A DNA stretch of 64,000 bases from Akebia trifoliata (lineage: Eukaryota; Streptophyta; Magnoliopsida; Ranunculales; Lardizabalaceae), in NCBI GenBank assembly GCA_017979445.1, contig CM030711.1, positions 18,430,922-18,494,921 on the forward strand. Reading direction: 5' to 3'. Each line of letters starts with the position of its first letter. Positions within the stretch are counted from its first letter, which is position 1. The position numbers and the translations under genes were made by a program. The notes under the pieces were generated by a model that had not been told where the DNA came from, did no database searches, and worked only from the letters and a program-made list of their open reading frames with translations. Shown one piece after another: positions 9,959 through 21,828 of this stretch.

Positions 9959-12906
9959 ATGGGGTCATATAGGATTTCATTGCGCCCAAACTCAAGCGTC
10001 CACCTCCTAGTTGGAGTCGTAAGTCCAGTCGGTTAGAACGAGCTACAGTACCAAATCAACAAGCAGAGATGGTTTCAGAATCTGAACTTACAGAGATCCG
10101 TAAGATCTTGGCAGCCTTTGCCAATGATATCAACAGTATAAAAGGTAAAGTGGAAGTGTTAGAACAGACCTCGGAATCAACGGGCAATCCCCTAAATGAT
10201 CCAAAAGGAAAAAAAGTAGAAGAGAGACGTCCACGTGAAGTCTTCAAACTCGACGGAGATGAAGAATATATTGATGAAAATCTGGTGTTAGCTAACAGAA
10301 TGTCTCAATTAGAGTCGGCTATGAAAAGTATAAAAGGCATCGATGAAATTGTAGTAGGTATTGAAGCTCTGAACCGCATCCTTAGAATTCATTTGCCTGA
10401 GAAGTTTGTGATGCCGGAAATGGACAAGTTTAGTGGTATAGGGTGTGCAAAAACACATCTTAAGGTGTATGTTACTAACATGCGCACTATGGGGCTCAGC
10501 GACGAACATATGACGTTGTTGTTTCAAAGAACTTTATTAGGATCAGCACTACGCTGGCTAATGTCTCAAGATCCAGTTACTGTGGGCACCTGGGAGAGCA
10601 TGTCAAAGGCCTTCTGGCATCAGTATAAGTACAGTACCGAGATTGAGACTTCAAGAAGAGATTTGGAGGCAACTAAGCAGAAAAAAAAGAGACATTTACC
10701 AATTTCATTGGTCGTTGGAGGGCCAAAGGCTGCCCAAATGTGGGATAGACCGTCAGAGAAGGAACAAGTAGCAATTATCCTAAAGAACCTCTCACAAGAA
10801 TATGCTCAGCACTTAGTGGCCCAATATCTCCCTACTTTCGAGTCATTGTTACAAGTCGGAAACCAACTTGAGGACGGTTTTGCCTTTGGGATTCTCTCTA
10901 ACGCCTCGGATAACAAGCTTAAGAAATCCTATGTTTCTAAACCTACCACCAACCATGTCTACATAGCCAACACGTCATCTACCCCAACTCAACCCCCAGT
11001 CCAAAGTCAATTTACCAATCTAGGGATGAGTCTCACTGTAGCTCTTCACAAATTGCTGAAAAAAGGGCTTCTTACCCCTATCCAACCCCGACCTCTACTT
11101 AATCCCTTGCCAACTGGACACAATTTTAACTTGTTTCTACGAGTTCCATCAAAACCCTGGCCATCACACAGATCGATGTATCACCTTACGCCATGCCATT
11201 GAAAACCTTATTGACAACAAAAAGGTCACAATCCCTAGCCCACCAAATGTCACCACTAATCCCCTACCTACCTATCAACCTCCACCAACCCTGAACATGA
11301 TTTCTCACATACCATTGCCATTCGATCCTATCTCTTTTATCCATACCATCCAACTCAAATCGCCTAGTTACCCCCTTGCCGGGATAGCCTTCACTGATAA
11401 GGTTTTCACCACAAACTATGAATCATTTGATTTAACCTCAGATGATACGTATTGTTTATCCCCGTCTCGATACAATAGCCCCGCATTCACTAGTTACTTG
11501 TTGGCTCAAATGAACTTGAAAATCCCTTTATCTTTGACAGATGAAGATCCATACTTACTGACTGAAGTAGATGAGCCCTATTCTCTCTCTTGTGATAAAG
11601 TTAGACATATGACTCGAAGGGGAAGAGTCTTTAAGCCACAAGAACTCTGTGTTGATAATCCGACAACCCTGACAAGAAAAGAAAGAGAAGATCCTATCAA
11701 AGAAAATATCGAAGAAGATAACTCTGTGATCAAGCAATTGAAGAAATCAGGAGCTAATATCTTGGTTTGGGGTTTACTTATGTCTTCCACTGCTCATAGG
11801 GAGGCTGTTCTCAAAGCATTAAGTACAGCCCAAGTCTCCCTTGATACTTCTCCAGATCAGCTGGCCAACATAGTAGGGGCAACTTATGTGGAGAATATCT
11901 TATCCTTCTCAGACTCCGATCTCCCAAAGAAAGGAGTAAGCCACACTAAGCCATTGCACATCACAGTTGACTGTAACGGGATGAGGGTACCTCTGGTATT
12001 GATCGATAATGGGAGTGCATTGAATGTTTGCCCTTTGAAGACCGCCACTTGCCTTGGGTTTAAAAGTGAAGATCTCAAGCCCACTAATCAAGGGGTTAGG
12101 CCTATGATAACACCAAAAGGGATGTATTGGGAATTTTACACCTTCGATTGTCCACAGGCATAGTTGAATTTCCTGTGGAATTTTAAGTTATCGACATCCA
12201 GTCTTCTTTCAATTTACTGTTAGGGAGGCCATGGTTACACCAGATCAAAGCTTTCCCTTCCACACTACACCAGAAGGTCAAGTTTATCAAGGATGGGCTA
12301 GTGATTACTCTCCATGGAGATGTTGAAATTATAGGGATTATAAATAATACTGAAGCTAAGGATGAGCCGTTGCTTGAGATTCAACCAGAACAACAGGGAG
12401 TAGAGCTCAGTGGGTTCGAGTTTGAAAAGATATGCTCAGTCCAATGGGATCAAGCCATGAAAGAATATTTTCCAATGGAAAATACTTCTAACTGCTACAT
12501 GGCCAATATATTCAAGAAAATGAGATTTTTCCCTGGTATGGGCTTAGGTCGCAAGTAGCAAGGTATTAAAGAGGCACCAGTGATTAAAGAGGTCATCGAC
12601 ACATTCAGACTAGGATATAAGCCTACTAATGAAGATTGGGCCCAATAATGGAAGACAAAGCGGGACAAGGCAATTGCGAAAAGGAAAAGACGCACCACGG
12701 ATCTCATCAAAATGAAGTCCTATCGTAGGACCCTTAATGGCTATTTCGTGAAGGAAGGAAAAGATTTCCGTTACTGTGGGATCCCAGAGCCATTCATTGA
12801 CCACATCACAGGTACTCGTCTACAGGGATTTGAGATCTTCTTTGGTATGGATTGGCCTGAAAAGGAAGCAAGCACAGAAGCTGAAGAGAAGAAAATCGAG
12901 GATTGA
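9959..12906 (+). pseudogene. gag-pro: Gag-protease pseudogene (element B)
   Basis: The gag start ATG is at 9959, but one base is missing just after MGSYR relative to A and D, so the frame is lost at once. The main open piece is 10069-11202 (gag core, with TLLGSALRWLMSQDP). A second piece, 11297-12163, holds the aspartic protease with its active-site motif DNGSALN at 12005-12025. That would cleave the polyprotein in the particle. A third piece ends with a glycine-rich G-patch-like segment (FFPGMGLGRK, about 12525-12555) and a TAG where D has Gln. At least three frameshifts and several stops are present. Element D gives the intact order for comparison. Confidence 0.8.
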
Positions 12907-12966
12907 CAGCTCAATCTAGACTCCCTCAACATCGACCAGTTATTCATTGAAGATCACAGTGTCCTG

Positions 12967-15900
12967 GTGTTGTCAACTGAGAAGGGGATCCCAAATCCTC
13001 AGTCTGCAATCAAACCCGCTGTAGGGTGTCTCTCTAGCTATCATGTAATTAGTCCTGTGTTGCATGTCAAGACTGGGTCTGTCAGTCCCCTTAGTCCTGT
13101 TCAGTCTGACATGCCAGATGAGTCATTTGTTTCTGCTAAGTCAAGTAAGTCCTTTATTTTTGTTAAGTTAAGTGAGTCTGTCAAGTCGGCAATGAGTCCT
13201 GTTACCCCATTCCTTTCAATGATATGAAAGAAATTTTTAATTACTCCGAGCGCAATAATAATTTAACTAATAATCTGACTTCGGAGGGAGAATCTTCTCA
13301 CGAAGAACCTCCCCCTGAAATAATCAAATTATTTGAACAAGAAAATGAACGTCGGGCTCAACCTCTAATGGAGGAAGTAGAGGTTATCAATCTCGAAACA
13401 AAATAAAGTCCTCAAGAGATTCGGATTGGGATCACATTATCCCCCGATAAACGCAAAGGGATAGTAGACTTGCTCAGAAAGTTTAGAAACGTGTTCGCGT
13501 GGTCTTACGAGGATATGCCAGGAATAAGCACAGACATTGTTCAACATCGTATTCCGTTATATCCGGATGCTCGACCCATTAAACAGAAACTTCGACGTAT
13601 GAAGCCGGAATGGACTCTGAAAATTAAAGAAAAAGTTACGAAGCAGATTAACGCTAGATTTTTGGAAGTTGTAGAATACCCTGAGTGGATTGCCAACGTC
13701 GTCCCGGTGCCTAAAAAAGATGGGAAAGTCAGAATGTGTGTGGACTTTAAAGATCTAAACAAAGCAAGCCCAAAAGATAATTTTCCTTTACCACACATAG
13801 ATGTTCTAGTAGATAGTACAGTAGGGCACGCTTATTGGCCTTCATGGATGGCTTTCCGGGGTACAATCAGATAAAAATGGATCCTCGGGATATATAAAAG
13901 ACGTCGTTCATCACATAGTGGGGAACCTTTTGCTACAAGGTTATGCCTTTTGGTTTGAATAATGCCGGAGCCACCTATCAAAGAGCAGCCACGACTCTAC
14001 TACATGACATGATACATAAGGAAGTCGAAGTCTATGTAGATGACATGATAGTCAAATCCAAAGAACGATTGGGGCACGTTGCTGCGTTAGAAAAATTTCT
14101 CACAAGGATTCAAAAGTACAAACTCCGCCTCAACCCGCAGAAATGTGTATTTGGAGTAACTTCTGGAAAATTGTTGGGATTCGTGATCAGTTAAAGAGGG
14201 AAAAAAGTAGACCCTGTGAAGATTAAAGCTATCCAAGAGATGCTATCGCCAGAGACTGAAAAGTAAATTCGAGGTTTCTTAGGTAGAATCCAGTATGTCA
14301 GTAGATTCATGGCTCAACTCACCAACGTTTGCGAACCTATTTTCAAGCTTCTCAAGAAGAATGAACCAACAGTTTGGAATGACCAATGTCAAAAGGCCTT
14401 CGACCAAGTCAAGGAGTATCTCTTGAACCCGCCTATTTTGGTTATACTCACACCGGGTGATCTACTTCTTCTTTATCTGTCAGTCACAGAAGAAGCTATG
14501 GGATGCATGCTTGCACAGTATGACAAAGATACTAGCAAAAAAAGGGCCATCTACTACATCAGTAAAAAGATGTTAGATTATGAATGAAAGTATTCAGCCT
14601 TGGAAAAAACTTGCTTGGCACTAATATGGGCTACTCAGAGACTTCGATACTATATGCTATCTCATGCAATTATCTTGTTATCTCGGATGGATCCTCTCAA
14701 GTATCTTTTCGAGAAACTGACACTAACAGGGAGAACTGCACGATGGTTATTATAGTTATCAGAGTTTGACATCACGCACGTTATACAGAAATCCATCAAG
14801 GGGAGAGCTGTAGCAGAATACTTGGCAAATCACCCGGTAACAGAAGGAATAAGGCATGTTGATCAGTTCCCAGATGAGAACATCTTGCATGTTGAAGAAG
14901 AGCCTCAGAACCAAACATGACAGTTGTATTTTGATGGAGCCGCCAATCAGAATGGGTATGGAATAGGGGCAGTCCTATTTTCTCCGAAAGGATGCCACAT
15001 TCCGATTGCTGTTAAGTTAGCCTTCTCTAACACTAATAACACAGCCGAATATGAGGCAACATCGCTGGACTTGAAACTGCTTTGAATCTGGGCATTATAG
15101 AAATCGAAGTTTTTGGGGATTCAGCATTGGTCATAAACCAGTCATTGGAAGAATGGAAGACTAGGGACGAAAAGTTGAAGCCTTATCATGAGTATTTGTT
15201 AAACCTAGTGAGTAAGTTTAAAGCTATTCTGTTCCAACACGTGTCAAGGAAAGATAATAGATTTGCTGACTCGTTAGCCACTTTATCTTCAATGATCCAT
15301 TTGCCCCCTAGCATGGAATTGAGGCCAATCACTGTCGAAGTCAAAGACAAACCTGCATATTGCTGTCAGATCAATATTGCTACTCGACTACCTGATGGAA
15401 AGCTGTGGTACACAGACATTAAAAAGGTGTTGGAAAAATAAGAATTCCCAAAAGAAGCATCGAGGAAGGAACGACAACCCTTACTAAGATTATCATCTCA
15501 ATTCATCCTGTGCGCAGGAAGTTTATACAAAAGGTCTTATGATGGAATTCATTTGTCATGCATCGATGAAGATCAAGCTGAACAGATAATGGTTGAACTA
15601 CATTCAAGAGAATGCGGCCCTCACATGAGTGGGAAAATGTTAGCTAAGAAAATTATGAGACAAGGGTACTACTGGCCTACGATGGAAACAGATTGTCATC
15701 ACATGGTCAAGACCTGCGACAAATGCCAAATACATGCAAATCTCATACATGTGCCACCTTCTCGATTAGTTGGTCTGACGTCACCATGGCCATTCTCAGT
15801 TTGGGGAATCAACATTATTGGTAAAATATCGCCTAAAGCATCAAACGGGCATGAGTACATTTTAGTTGCTATCGATTATTTTACTAAGTAGGTCGAAGCT

Positions 15901-16649
15901 GCCTCTTATGTTGTCCTCACTGCGTCTCGAGTTGCAAAGTTTATCCAAACGAACATCATCAGCCGGTACGGGGTACCTTCGGAACTGATTTCTAATAATG
16001 GGTCGCATTTCAAAGCTGAGGTTATTACTTTGTGTTCAAAGTTTAAAATCTCACATCACAAATCATCTCCTTACAGGCCTCAGACTAATGGAGCAGTCGA
16101 AGCAGCTAATAAGAATCTTAAGACTATCATAAAGAAAATGTGTCAATCACATCGAGATTGATCTGAAAACTGCCATTTGCACTATGGGCATATCGAACTT
16201 CAATTCGATCCTCTACTGGAGCTATTCCCTACTCCTTAGTGTATGACATGGAAGCGGTTTTACCAGTTCAAATGGAAATTCCATCTCTCAAGGTCTTGTT
16301 GGAAAGTCAGTTGTCAGAAACAGATTGGGTTCGCCAGCGGTATGAAGAATTGAATTTGATCAAATAAAAATGACTGAGAGCTTTGTATCACGTGCAAGCT
16401 TATCAAAGAAGAGTCGCCCGTGCATTTGACAAAAAGATCAAGGCCCGTCACTTATAAGTCGGAGATTTAGTACTCAAAGAGAATCGGGCACTTATCTTTG
16501 ACCCTAGAGGGAAGTTCAAACCGAATTGGGGAGGTCCATACATCATCAAGGAAATATTACCAAGAAAGGATGTCAGACTTTAAGATCATGATAGAATCGA
16601 GTTACCAGAACCAATCAACCTTGACCAAATCAAACGGTACTACATTTAA
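12967..16649 (+). pseudogene. pol: Pol pseudogene: RT, RNase H, archaeal-type RNase H, integrase (element B)
   Basis: Reverse transcriptase runs from about 13470, with VPKKDGKVRMCVDFKDLNKA and the catalytic YVDD at 14033-14044. The first RNase H region (about 14309-14590) lacks its catalytic Asp (LLLYLSVTEEAMG), as is usual in the Tat lineage. The second RNase H starts LYFDGAANQNG at about 14930. Integrase has an HHCC zinc finger (about 15600-15720). Two of its three catalytic acids are changed: GINIIG at 15811 (Asp to Asn) and ISNNG at 15994 (Asp to Asn), both by G to A. The Glu in GAVEAANK is kept. The stop after RYYI is at 16647-16649. At least eight stops or frameshifts make it non-functional. 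Confidence 0.85.
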
Positions 16650-18076
16650 GGAGGTCATTTTTGGCCGAATCAATTTTCTTACTACCTAGTTCATTATCTC
16701 CTTTCTCAAGACCTTTGCAGCCTGTTCAAAAAGAGAAAAAATATGCCTTTTACTTCTTAGCCTGATTACCTAACCCAAGGGAGGGAAAAATTTGAATTAC
16801 GTCTTGGTCTGATCCCAAAATTTTGGGGTACGTAGGCAACCTGAGAAGTTACTTCAGGCCCGACCACATCAAAAAATAGATTCCTCGAAAAAAAAATCTA
16901 GGAAATATTCAAAAGAAAAGAAAAAGAAATATCTTCAAAATGGGGAAGAAAATTGAAAGTAAAATAACAGAAATGCCACATAAGGGGCATTCGGGTTTTT
17001 GAGCCTCAAAATTCCTTCCTTTTTATACCCAGTCCTAAGCTTACCTATAAAAGTCCTCCTAAGTACCGTACGAAAAGTCAAGGAAGATAGCAAAGCATGA
17101 TCAAACAGTAACTCTAGAAGTTCAAAGGAGAATAAAAAGATAAAAAATGATGAAGCCTGCTAAGTTGAAAACCCGAAAAGGGCGACTTAGGCAAAAATTA
17201 AGACAAGCTCGAAAGGTTGAAAATCTGAAAGGACAACTTTGGCAACAATCAGAGCCAATAAAAAAAAAGAGCTCGCTAAATCGAAAATCTAAAAAGGCGA
17301 TCTAGGCAAAATCTAGAGCAAGCTCGATAGATTGAAAACCTGAAAAGGCGATCTAGGCAAAAGTTAGAGCAACAAAGAAAAATAGAAGAAAATCCCAAGC
17401 TGAGACCGGTCCGAGCTGAAACATCAGAAGTCCGAATAATCAAGTTCAATACTTAGTTTAAACCAGGCATAGACTCGAAAGCCACAAATATCTGGTCTAC
17501 GATCGATCTGAAAATTCTTATTCCCCAAGTGAACCAAGGGAGAGAAGGATGAATTCTATGATGAGTCTCAAAAAGAAATATTTTTGTTCACTTGAGCCTG
17601 TCTCAAAATCTTCAATAAAATTAATCAAAATAAAAGTTGGATCTTTAATGCGCTTGTGGTAATCAAATATTTTAAACCTTCATACAAGAGGCATTTTTCT
17701 TTTTCCTCTAATATGTAGTTTCTCCTTATACTAGAGGTTTTTATTTTTAGTTTTCATGATGTATTCAATTATCTCCAGTGCCATATTTGTTATCAAACTA
17801 GGGGTATTTTATGTTTGAGCAATGTTAATCCTAAAAGAGAACCCAAAACTTAAGGTTATCCTCTTGATAACAGTTTTTTGAAAAACTTTTGAGGTTCACA
17901 AGAAATAAAAACTTGAGGTTCAAACAAAAACATTTTGGATTTCACATTTGGAATAGGAGACAGGGTATTCATTCTTTCCCTGATCTCTCTATTCCCAGAT
18001 TCGATCACTCTTTTCTAGATTCATTTTCAATCGCTTCTTTCCTAGATTTATTTCTTCATTCTCAGTTTTTCTCAGT
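16650..18076 (+). other. Proximal 3' untranslated region of element B
   Basis: There is no gene between the integrase stop and the array. It includes a four-unit inverted-repeat block (17140-17400) and sequence shared with the same place in C, D and F, such as the GCCACATAAGGGGCATTCGG word near 16975. An overlapping frame at 16498-16689 is a shadow of the integrase tail. Confidence 0.65.
17140..17400 (+). repeat. Hairpin repeat block, about 50-65 bp units (element B)
   Basis: About four degenerate units of the type GCTCGATAGATTGAAAACCT followed by GAAAAGGCGATCTAGGC. Each unit has arms about 20 bp apart that pair, such as TAGAT/ATCTA and CTAAGT/ACTTAG. The same block, in the same order, is found in D (50341-50555), C (38555-38770) and F (46815-47040), with three units in E (29885-30075). 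Confidence 0.6.
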
Positions 18077-19430
18077 CAGTTACCATCGAGGGTTTTATCA
18101 GAACTATGCTCAGTTACCACCGAGGGTTTTCTCGGAATTATGTTTAGATGCCGCCAAGGGTTTTCTTGGAATTATGCTCAGATGCCGCCGAGGGTTTTCT
18201 CGGAACTATGCTCAGTTACCACCAAGGGTTTTCTCGAAATTATGCTCAGATGCCGCCAAGGATTTTCTTGGAATTATGCTCAGATGCCGCCGAGGGTTTT
18301 CTCGGAACTATGCTCAGTTACCGCCGAGGGTTTTCTCGAAATTATGCTCAGATGTCGCCAAAGGTATTCTTGGAATTATGCTCAGATGCCGTCGAGGGTT
18401 TTCTCGGAACTATGCTCAGATACCGTCAAGGGTTTTCTTGGAATTATGCTCAGATGCCGCCGAGAGTTTTCTCGGAACTATGCTCAGATATCGCCAAGGG
18501 TTTTCTTAGAATTATGCTCAGTTTCTTGGAATTATGCTCAGATGCCGCCGAGGGTTTTCTTGGAACTATGCTCAGATACCGCCAAAGGTTTTCTTGGAAT
18601 TATGCTCAGATGCCGCCGAGGGTTTTTTCGGAACTATACTCAGATGCCGCCAGGGGTTTTCTTGGAATTATGTTCAGATGCTGCCGAAGGTTTTCTCGGA
18701 ACTATGCTCAGATACCGCCAAGGGTTTTATTGGAATTATGCTCAGATGCCACCAAAGGTTTTCTTGGAATTATGCTCAGATGCCGCCGAGGGTTTTCTCG
18801 GAACTATGCTCAGATGCCACCAAGGATTTTCTTGAAATTATGCTCAGATGCCACCGAAGATTTTCTTAGAACTATGCTCAGATACCGCCAAGGATTTTCT
18901 TGGAATTATGCTCAGATGCCGCCAAGGATTTTCTTAGAATTATGCTCAGATGCCACCGATGGTTTTCTCGAAACTATGCTCAGATGCCGCCAAGGGTTTT
19001 CTTGGAATTATGCTCAGATGCGGCCGAGGCTTTTCTCGGAACTATGCTCAGATGCCGCCGAGGGTTTTCTCGGAATTATGCTCAGATGCCGCCGAGGGTT
19101 TTCTCGGAACTATGCTCAGATACCGTCAAGTTCTTGGAATTATGCTCAGATGCCACCGATGGTTTTCTCGAAACTATGCTCAGATGCTGCCAAGGGTTTT
19201 CTTGGAATTATGCTCAGATGCGACCGAGGCTTTTCTCGGAACTATGCTCAGATGCCGCCGAGGGTTTTCTCGGAATTATGCTCAGATGCCGCCAAGGGTT
19301 TTCTTGGAATTATGCTCAGTTACCGCTGAGGGTTTTCTCGGAACTATACTCAGATACCGCCGAGGGTTTTCTCAGAATTATACTCAGACGCCGCCAAGGG
19401 TTTTCTTAGAATTACGCTCAGCTTATGCTC
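18077..19430 (+). repeat. 34-bp tandem array in the 3' untranslated region (element B)
   Basis: About 40 copies of a unit read as CTCAGATGCCGCCGAGGG plus TTTTCTCGGAACTATG. Two main variants alternate, one with CCGAG...CTCGG and one with CCAAG...CTTGG, so the arms of a small hairpin stay paired. Because 34 is not a multiple of three and no stop occurs, all three plus frames stay open for long stretches (up to 393 codons, 18148-19329), giving a 34-residue protein repeat. I regard it as non-coding minisatellite DNA like that reported in 3' regions of Tat/Ogre elements. A few units are shortened, for example near 18510-18540 and 19125-19140. Confidence 0.9.
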
Positions 19431-19772
19431 AGTTTATATTCATTTCATACTCAAATTTGACTCATTTCCAACTCAAACTCTTTGAAATCTATCTCAGATT
19501 TTGAGTCCACACATTTGCACAGTTGTTACATTAGTCAAGGAGAATTTTGTAAAATTTCAGGATCTGACACTGCCAGTGAGAGCTCGTGTTCAAGGACCTG
19601 AGATTTTCTAGTTCGGGGAGAGTTTTACCCTCAAGGATTCGAACACCCCGAAGATTTGTTAAATTAGGCTGCAAAATGAACTGTCACTAGCTTTGGCATT
19701 CAGATATCGCACTATCTACCAAAATCAATTAGCTATCTAGTTTGCTTCAACCCTCTGTCAAAGAGGGGCATC
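19431..19772 (+). other. Conserved block and polypurine tract before the 3' LTR (element B)
   Basis: The block is shared, in the matching orientation, with G, E, F, C and D immediately inside their 3' LTRs. It ends in the polypurine tract AAGAGGGGCATC (19761-19772), where plus-strand DNA synthesis would start. Confidence 0.75.
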
Positions 19773-21475
19773 GTAGACACCCCATTTTTGCACTCGCCTA
19801 ATTAATCAACTCGTCAACCCGATCGCAACGGTTCCCAATGATGGATGTCTATTGTAATACTTTATTTTGTTACCAGATATGTTTCAGAAATTTGGATGAG
19901 ATATCTAGAACTGACAAAACTTAGAAATCATGCTACGCTAGGAAAATACGACCCCAGAAACATAGAAATTATCATCTTGCAAATCAAAAAAAGCTTCACG
20001 ATAACAACGAACAAATTACCAAAATACCCCTAACATCAAAACAACCCTAGAGCCTACGTTACAATTAGGAAAACTCATTCAAATACATAAAATAATAAAT
20101 CGAAACCAAATAAATCATTTCACCAATTTTCACAAGATTCGACAAAATTACGAAAATGCCCCTCATAAAGTTCTTGACCATTTCATACAAAAAACTTTAT
20201 AAATGACAAAAACCAATATTCCCATCGAATTTCTTACGAAAAACTGATTCCAAAACATCCTGGAACATTGAAAAACGACTTAAAACGTAAAAAATCCTCT
20301 CCGAGGGCAAAACGGTAATTTTATAATTTTAATAATTAAAAATTTTAAAATTAATAAATAAACCATTAAATAATGTAAATTGAAACATTAATAAAATTAA
20401 TTTAAAATTTTTAACCAAAAAATCGATCAATCAAGCTTTCAGGCAAAATTGTTGATGGCTGCTAGGATTTTATTCAAGGACCCCTCCATCTGGGGGCCCA
20501 AAGAATTAAAGACATAATAAAAGGGGGTTCTCCAAAAATTAAAGTTAATCAAGTAAGACTAAAGTCAAGATATTAAAAGCCAACCAAGAAAGACTAAAAG
20601 TCAAAGTATTAACGTCAATCTCATAAGACTAAAGTCAAAATCCTAAATCAAAATCCTAATCTAAACTAATTAAGTCAATCTCATAAGACTAAAGTCAAAA
20701 TCCTAAATCAAAACCCTAATCCAAACTAATCAAGTCAATCTCATAAGACTAAAGTAAAAATCCTAAATTAAAAACCTAAAGATTAAGTCAATCTTATAAG
20801 ACCAAAGTCAAAACCCTAATTAAAACTCTAAAAGAAATCCTAATCAAACCCTAATGCTTCTAAAAAACTTTATAAATAGGAGCCTCTACACCCTATTTTC
20901 GTATCAAAGATAAAATCCTAGGAAAAGTAGGTGAAGAAGCCTCCACAACCTCTCCAAAACCCTAATTTTGGAGTCCCAACTCCTTACCTAACACCCTACT
21001 TCGATTTTAGCCTGAAAAACACTTAGAAACCTTTCAAAAACACTCCAAAATCCATAACAAATTCGAAGCACCCAGATCCAAGAAGGAGATACCTTGCCTC
21101 GGAGATCAGAAATTAGATCCGGAGACAGAACGAAGTAAGGAGTATGGTACAAGGAGCAGTTTCACCAGATCTGAGGGAATATAATCTTTGCAGATCGAAG
21201 GTAAGATTTTTGTTATTTTTTTTTATCTAGGTTTTGTCATTAGCGATGTAGTCTTATTTGGGATAAGTAGCGACCGGCATTGGTCGGGCGGGGTTGGTGC
21301 CTAACACCTTCCAACCTCGTAATATGATCCCCGGATTCAGTTTTTCTGTAGTAGATTAGTTTTTTATCCATTTTAGAGTCAATTTGGTTCCTAGACCATA
21401 ATAACTAGGTGGCGACTCCCAAACCTCAAGGGTCAAAAGTGGATCCGCGTACCCCGCGGATCGAGGGCACTTTTA
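19773..21475 (+). repeat. 3' LTR of element B (about 1703 bp)
   Basis: The LTR begins GTAGACACCCCATTTTTGC directly after the polypurine tract; the initial T of TGTAGACACC is missing. It ends GGATCGAGGGCACTTTTA, where other copies end GGCGCTTTCA, so the terminal CA has become TA. U3 has a 60-bp segment in three exact-period copies (about 20613-20792) with AGTCAA boxes that other LTRs lack. A TATA box is at 20871-20880 (TATAAATAGG). Confidence 0.85.
20871..20880 (+). promoter_or_regulatory. TATA box in the LTR of element B
   Basis: TATAAATAGG lies at the same place in the LTR as the TATA boxes of the other copies. It is followed by the conserved word CACCCTATTTTCGTATCAAA. Confidence 0.6.
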
Positions 21476-21828
21476 GGGACATATGAAAAAATATATGTAA
21501 AAACAATGTAACATTAATAAATTTTTAAAATATGGGTTAGAAATTTCGGATTAAGCTAATTTTTTGTGTGGATGATCATCTAAAAAAAAATCAGTCCAAT
21601 CTAAAACTTCTAACCCCATTAAAAGTGATTTAGAATGTGGACCGTCGATTTTTTGCCAATAATTTGTAAATCACTTTTGATGGATTTAGAAGTTTCAGAT
21701 TGAGCTGATTTTTGTGAGGATGATCTTCTCATCATAGTGATCATCCTCGCAAAAAATAGCTCAATCCAAAACCTCTAACCTATATTTTGAACAACCAATG
21801 TTTTCTCATATGTTTTTACATATGTCCC
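21476..21828. mobile_element. Foldback MITE-like element, 353 bp
   Basis: It starts GGGACATATG and ends CATATGTCCC. The inverted repeats extend inward for roughly 80-90 bp (for example GGGTTAGAAATTTCGGATTA against a mirrored TAATCCAAAACCTCTAACC-like arm). A second nested inverted repeat (AAACTTCTAACCCCATTAAA against ATGGATTTAGAAGTTT) lies inside. There is no coding capacity. The left end abuts the LTR of B exactly, so no target duplication can be read and the superfamily is unknown. Confidence 0.6.

Larger units (their letters stand above)
7796..21475 (+). mobile_element. Element B: Tat/Ogre-like LTR retrotransposon, decayed
   Basis: B contains, in order on the plus strand, part of the leader, ORF1, gag-pro, reverse transcriptase, two RNase H regions, integrase, a long 3' untranslated region with a 34-bp array, a polypurine tract and a 3' LTR. 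Its 5' LTR and the first part of the leader are absent: the sequence starts abruptly after element A's LTR, as expected if A inserted here. All coding regions carry stops and frameshifts. Its LTR is the most diverged in the window, with a different U3. Confidence 0.85.

Noticed and set aside
18148..19329. 393-codon repeat ORF as a real protein gene
   Set aside because: All three frames are open because the 34-bp unit has no stop. There is no non-repeat domain, and the position matches the known array slot in the 3' untranslated region.
18148..19329. 34-residue repeat as pentatricopeptide-like (PPR or TPR) protein
   Set aside because: Only the length is similar; the residue pattern does not match either motif.
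20700..20850. Interstitial telomere repeat (CCCTAA words)
   Set aside because: Only scattered ACCCTAA words inside a 60-bp LTR repeat; no tandem CCCTAAA run.
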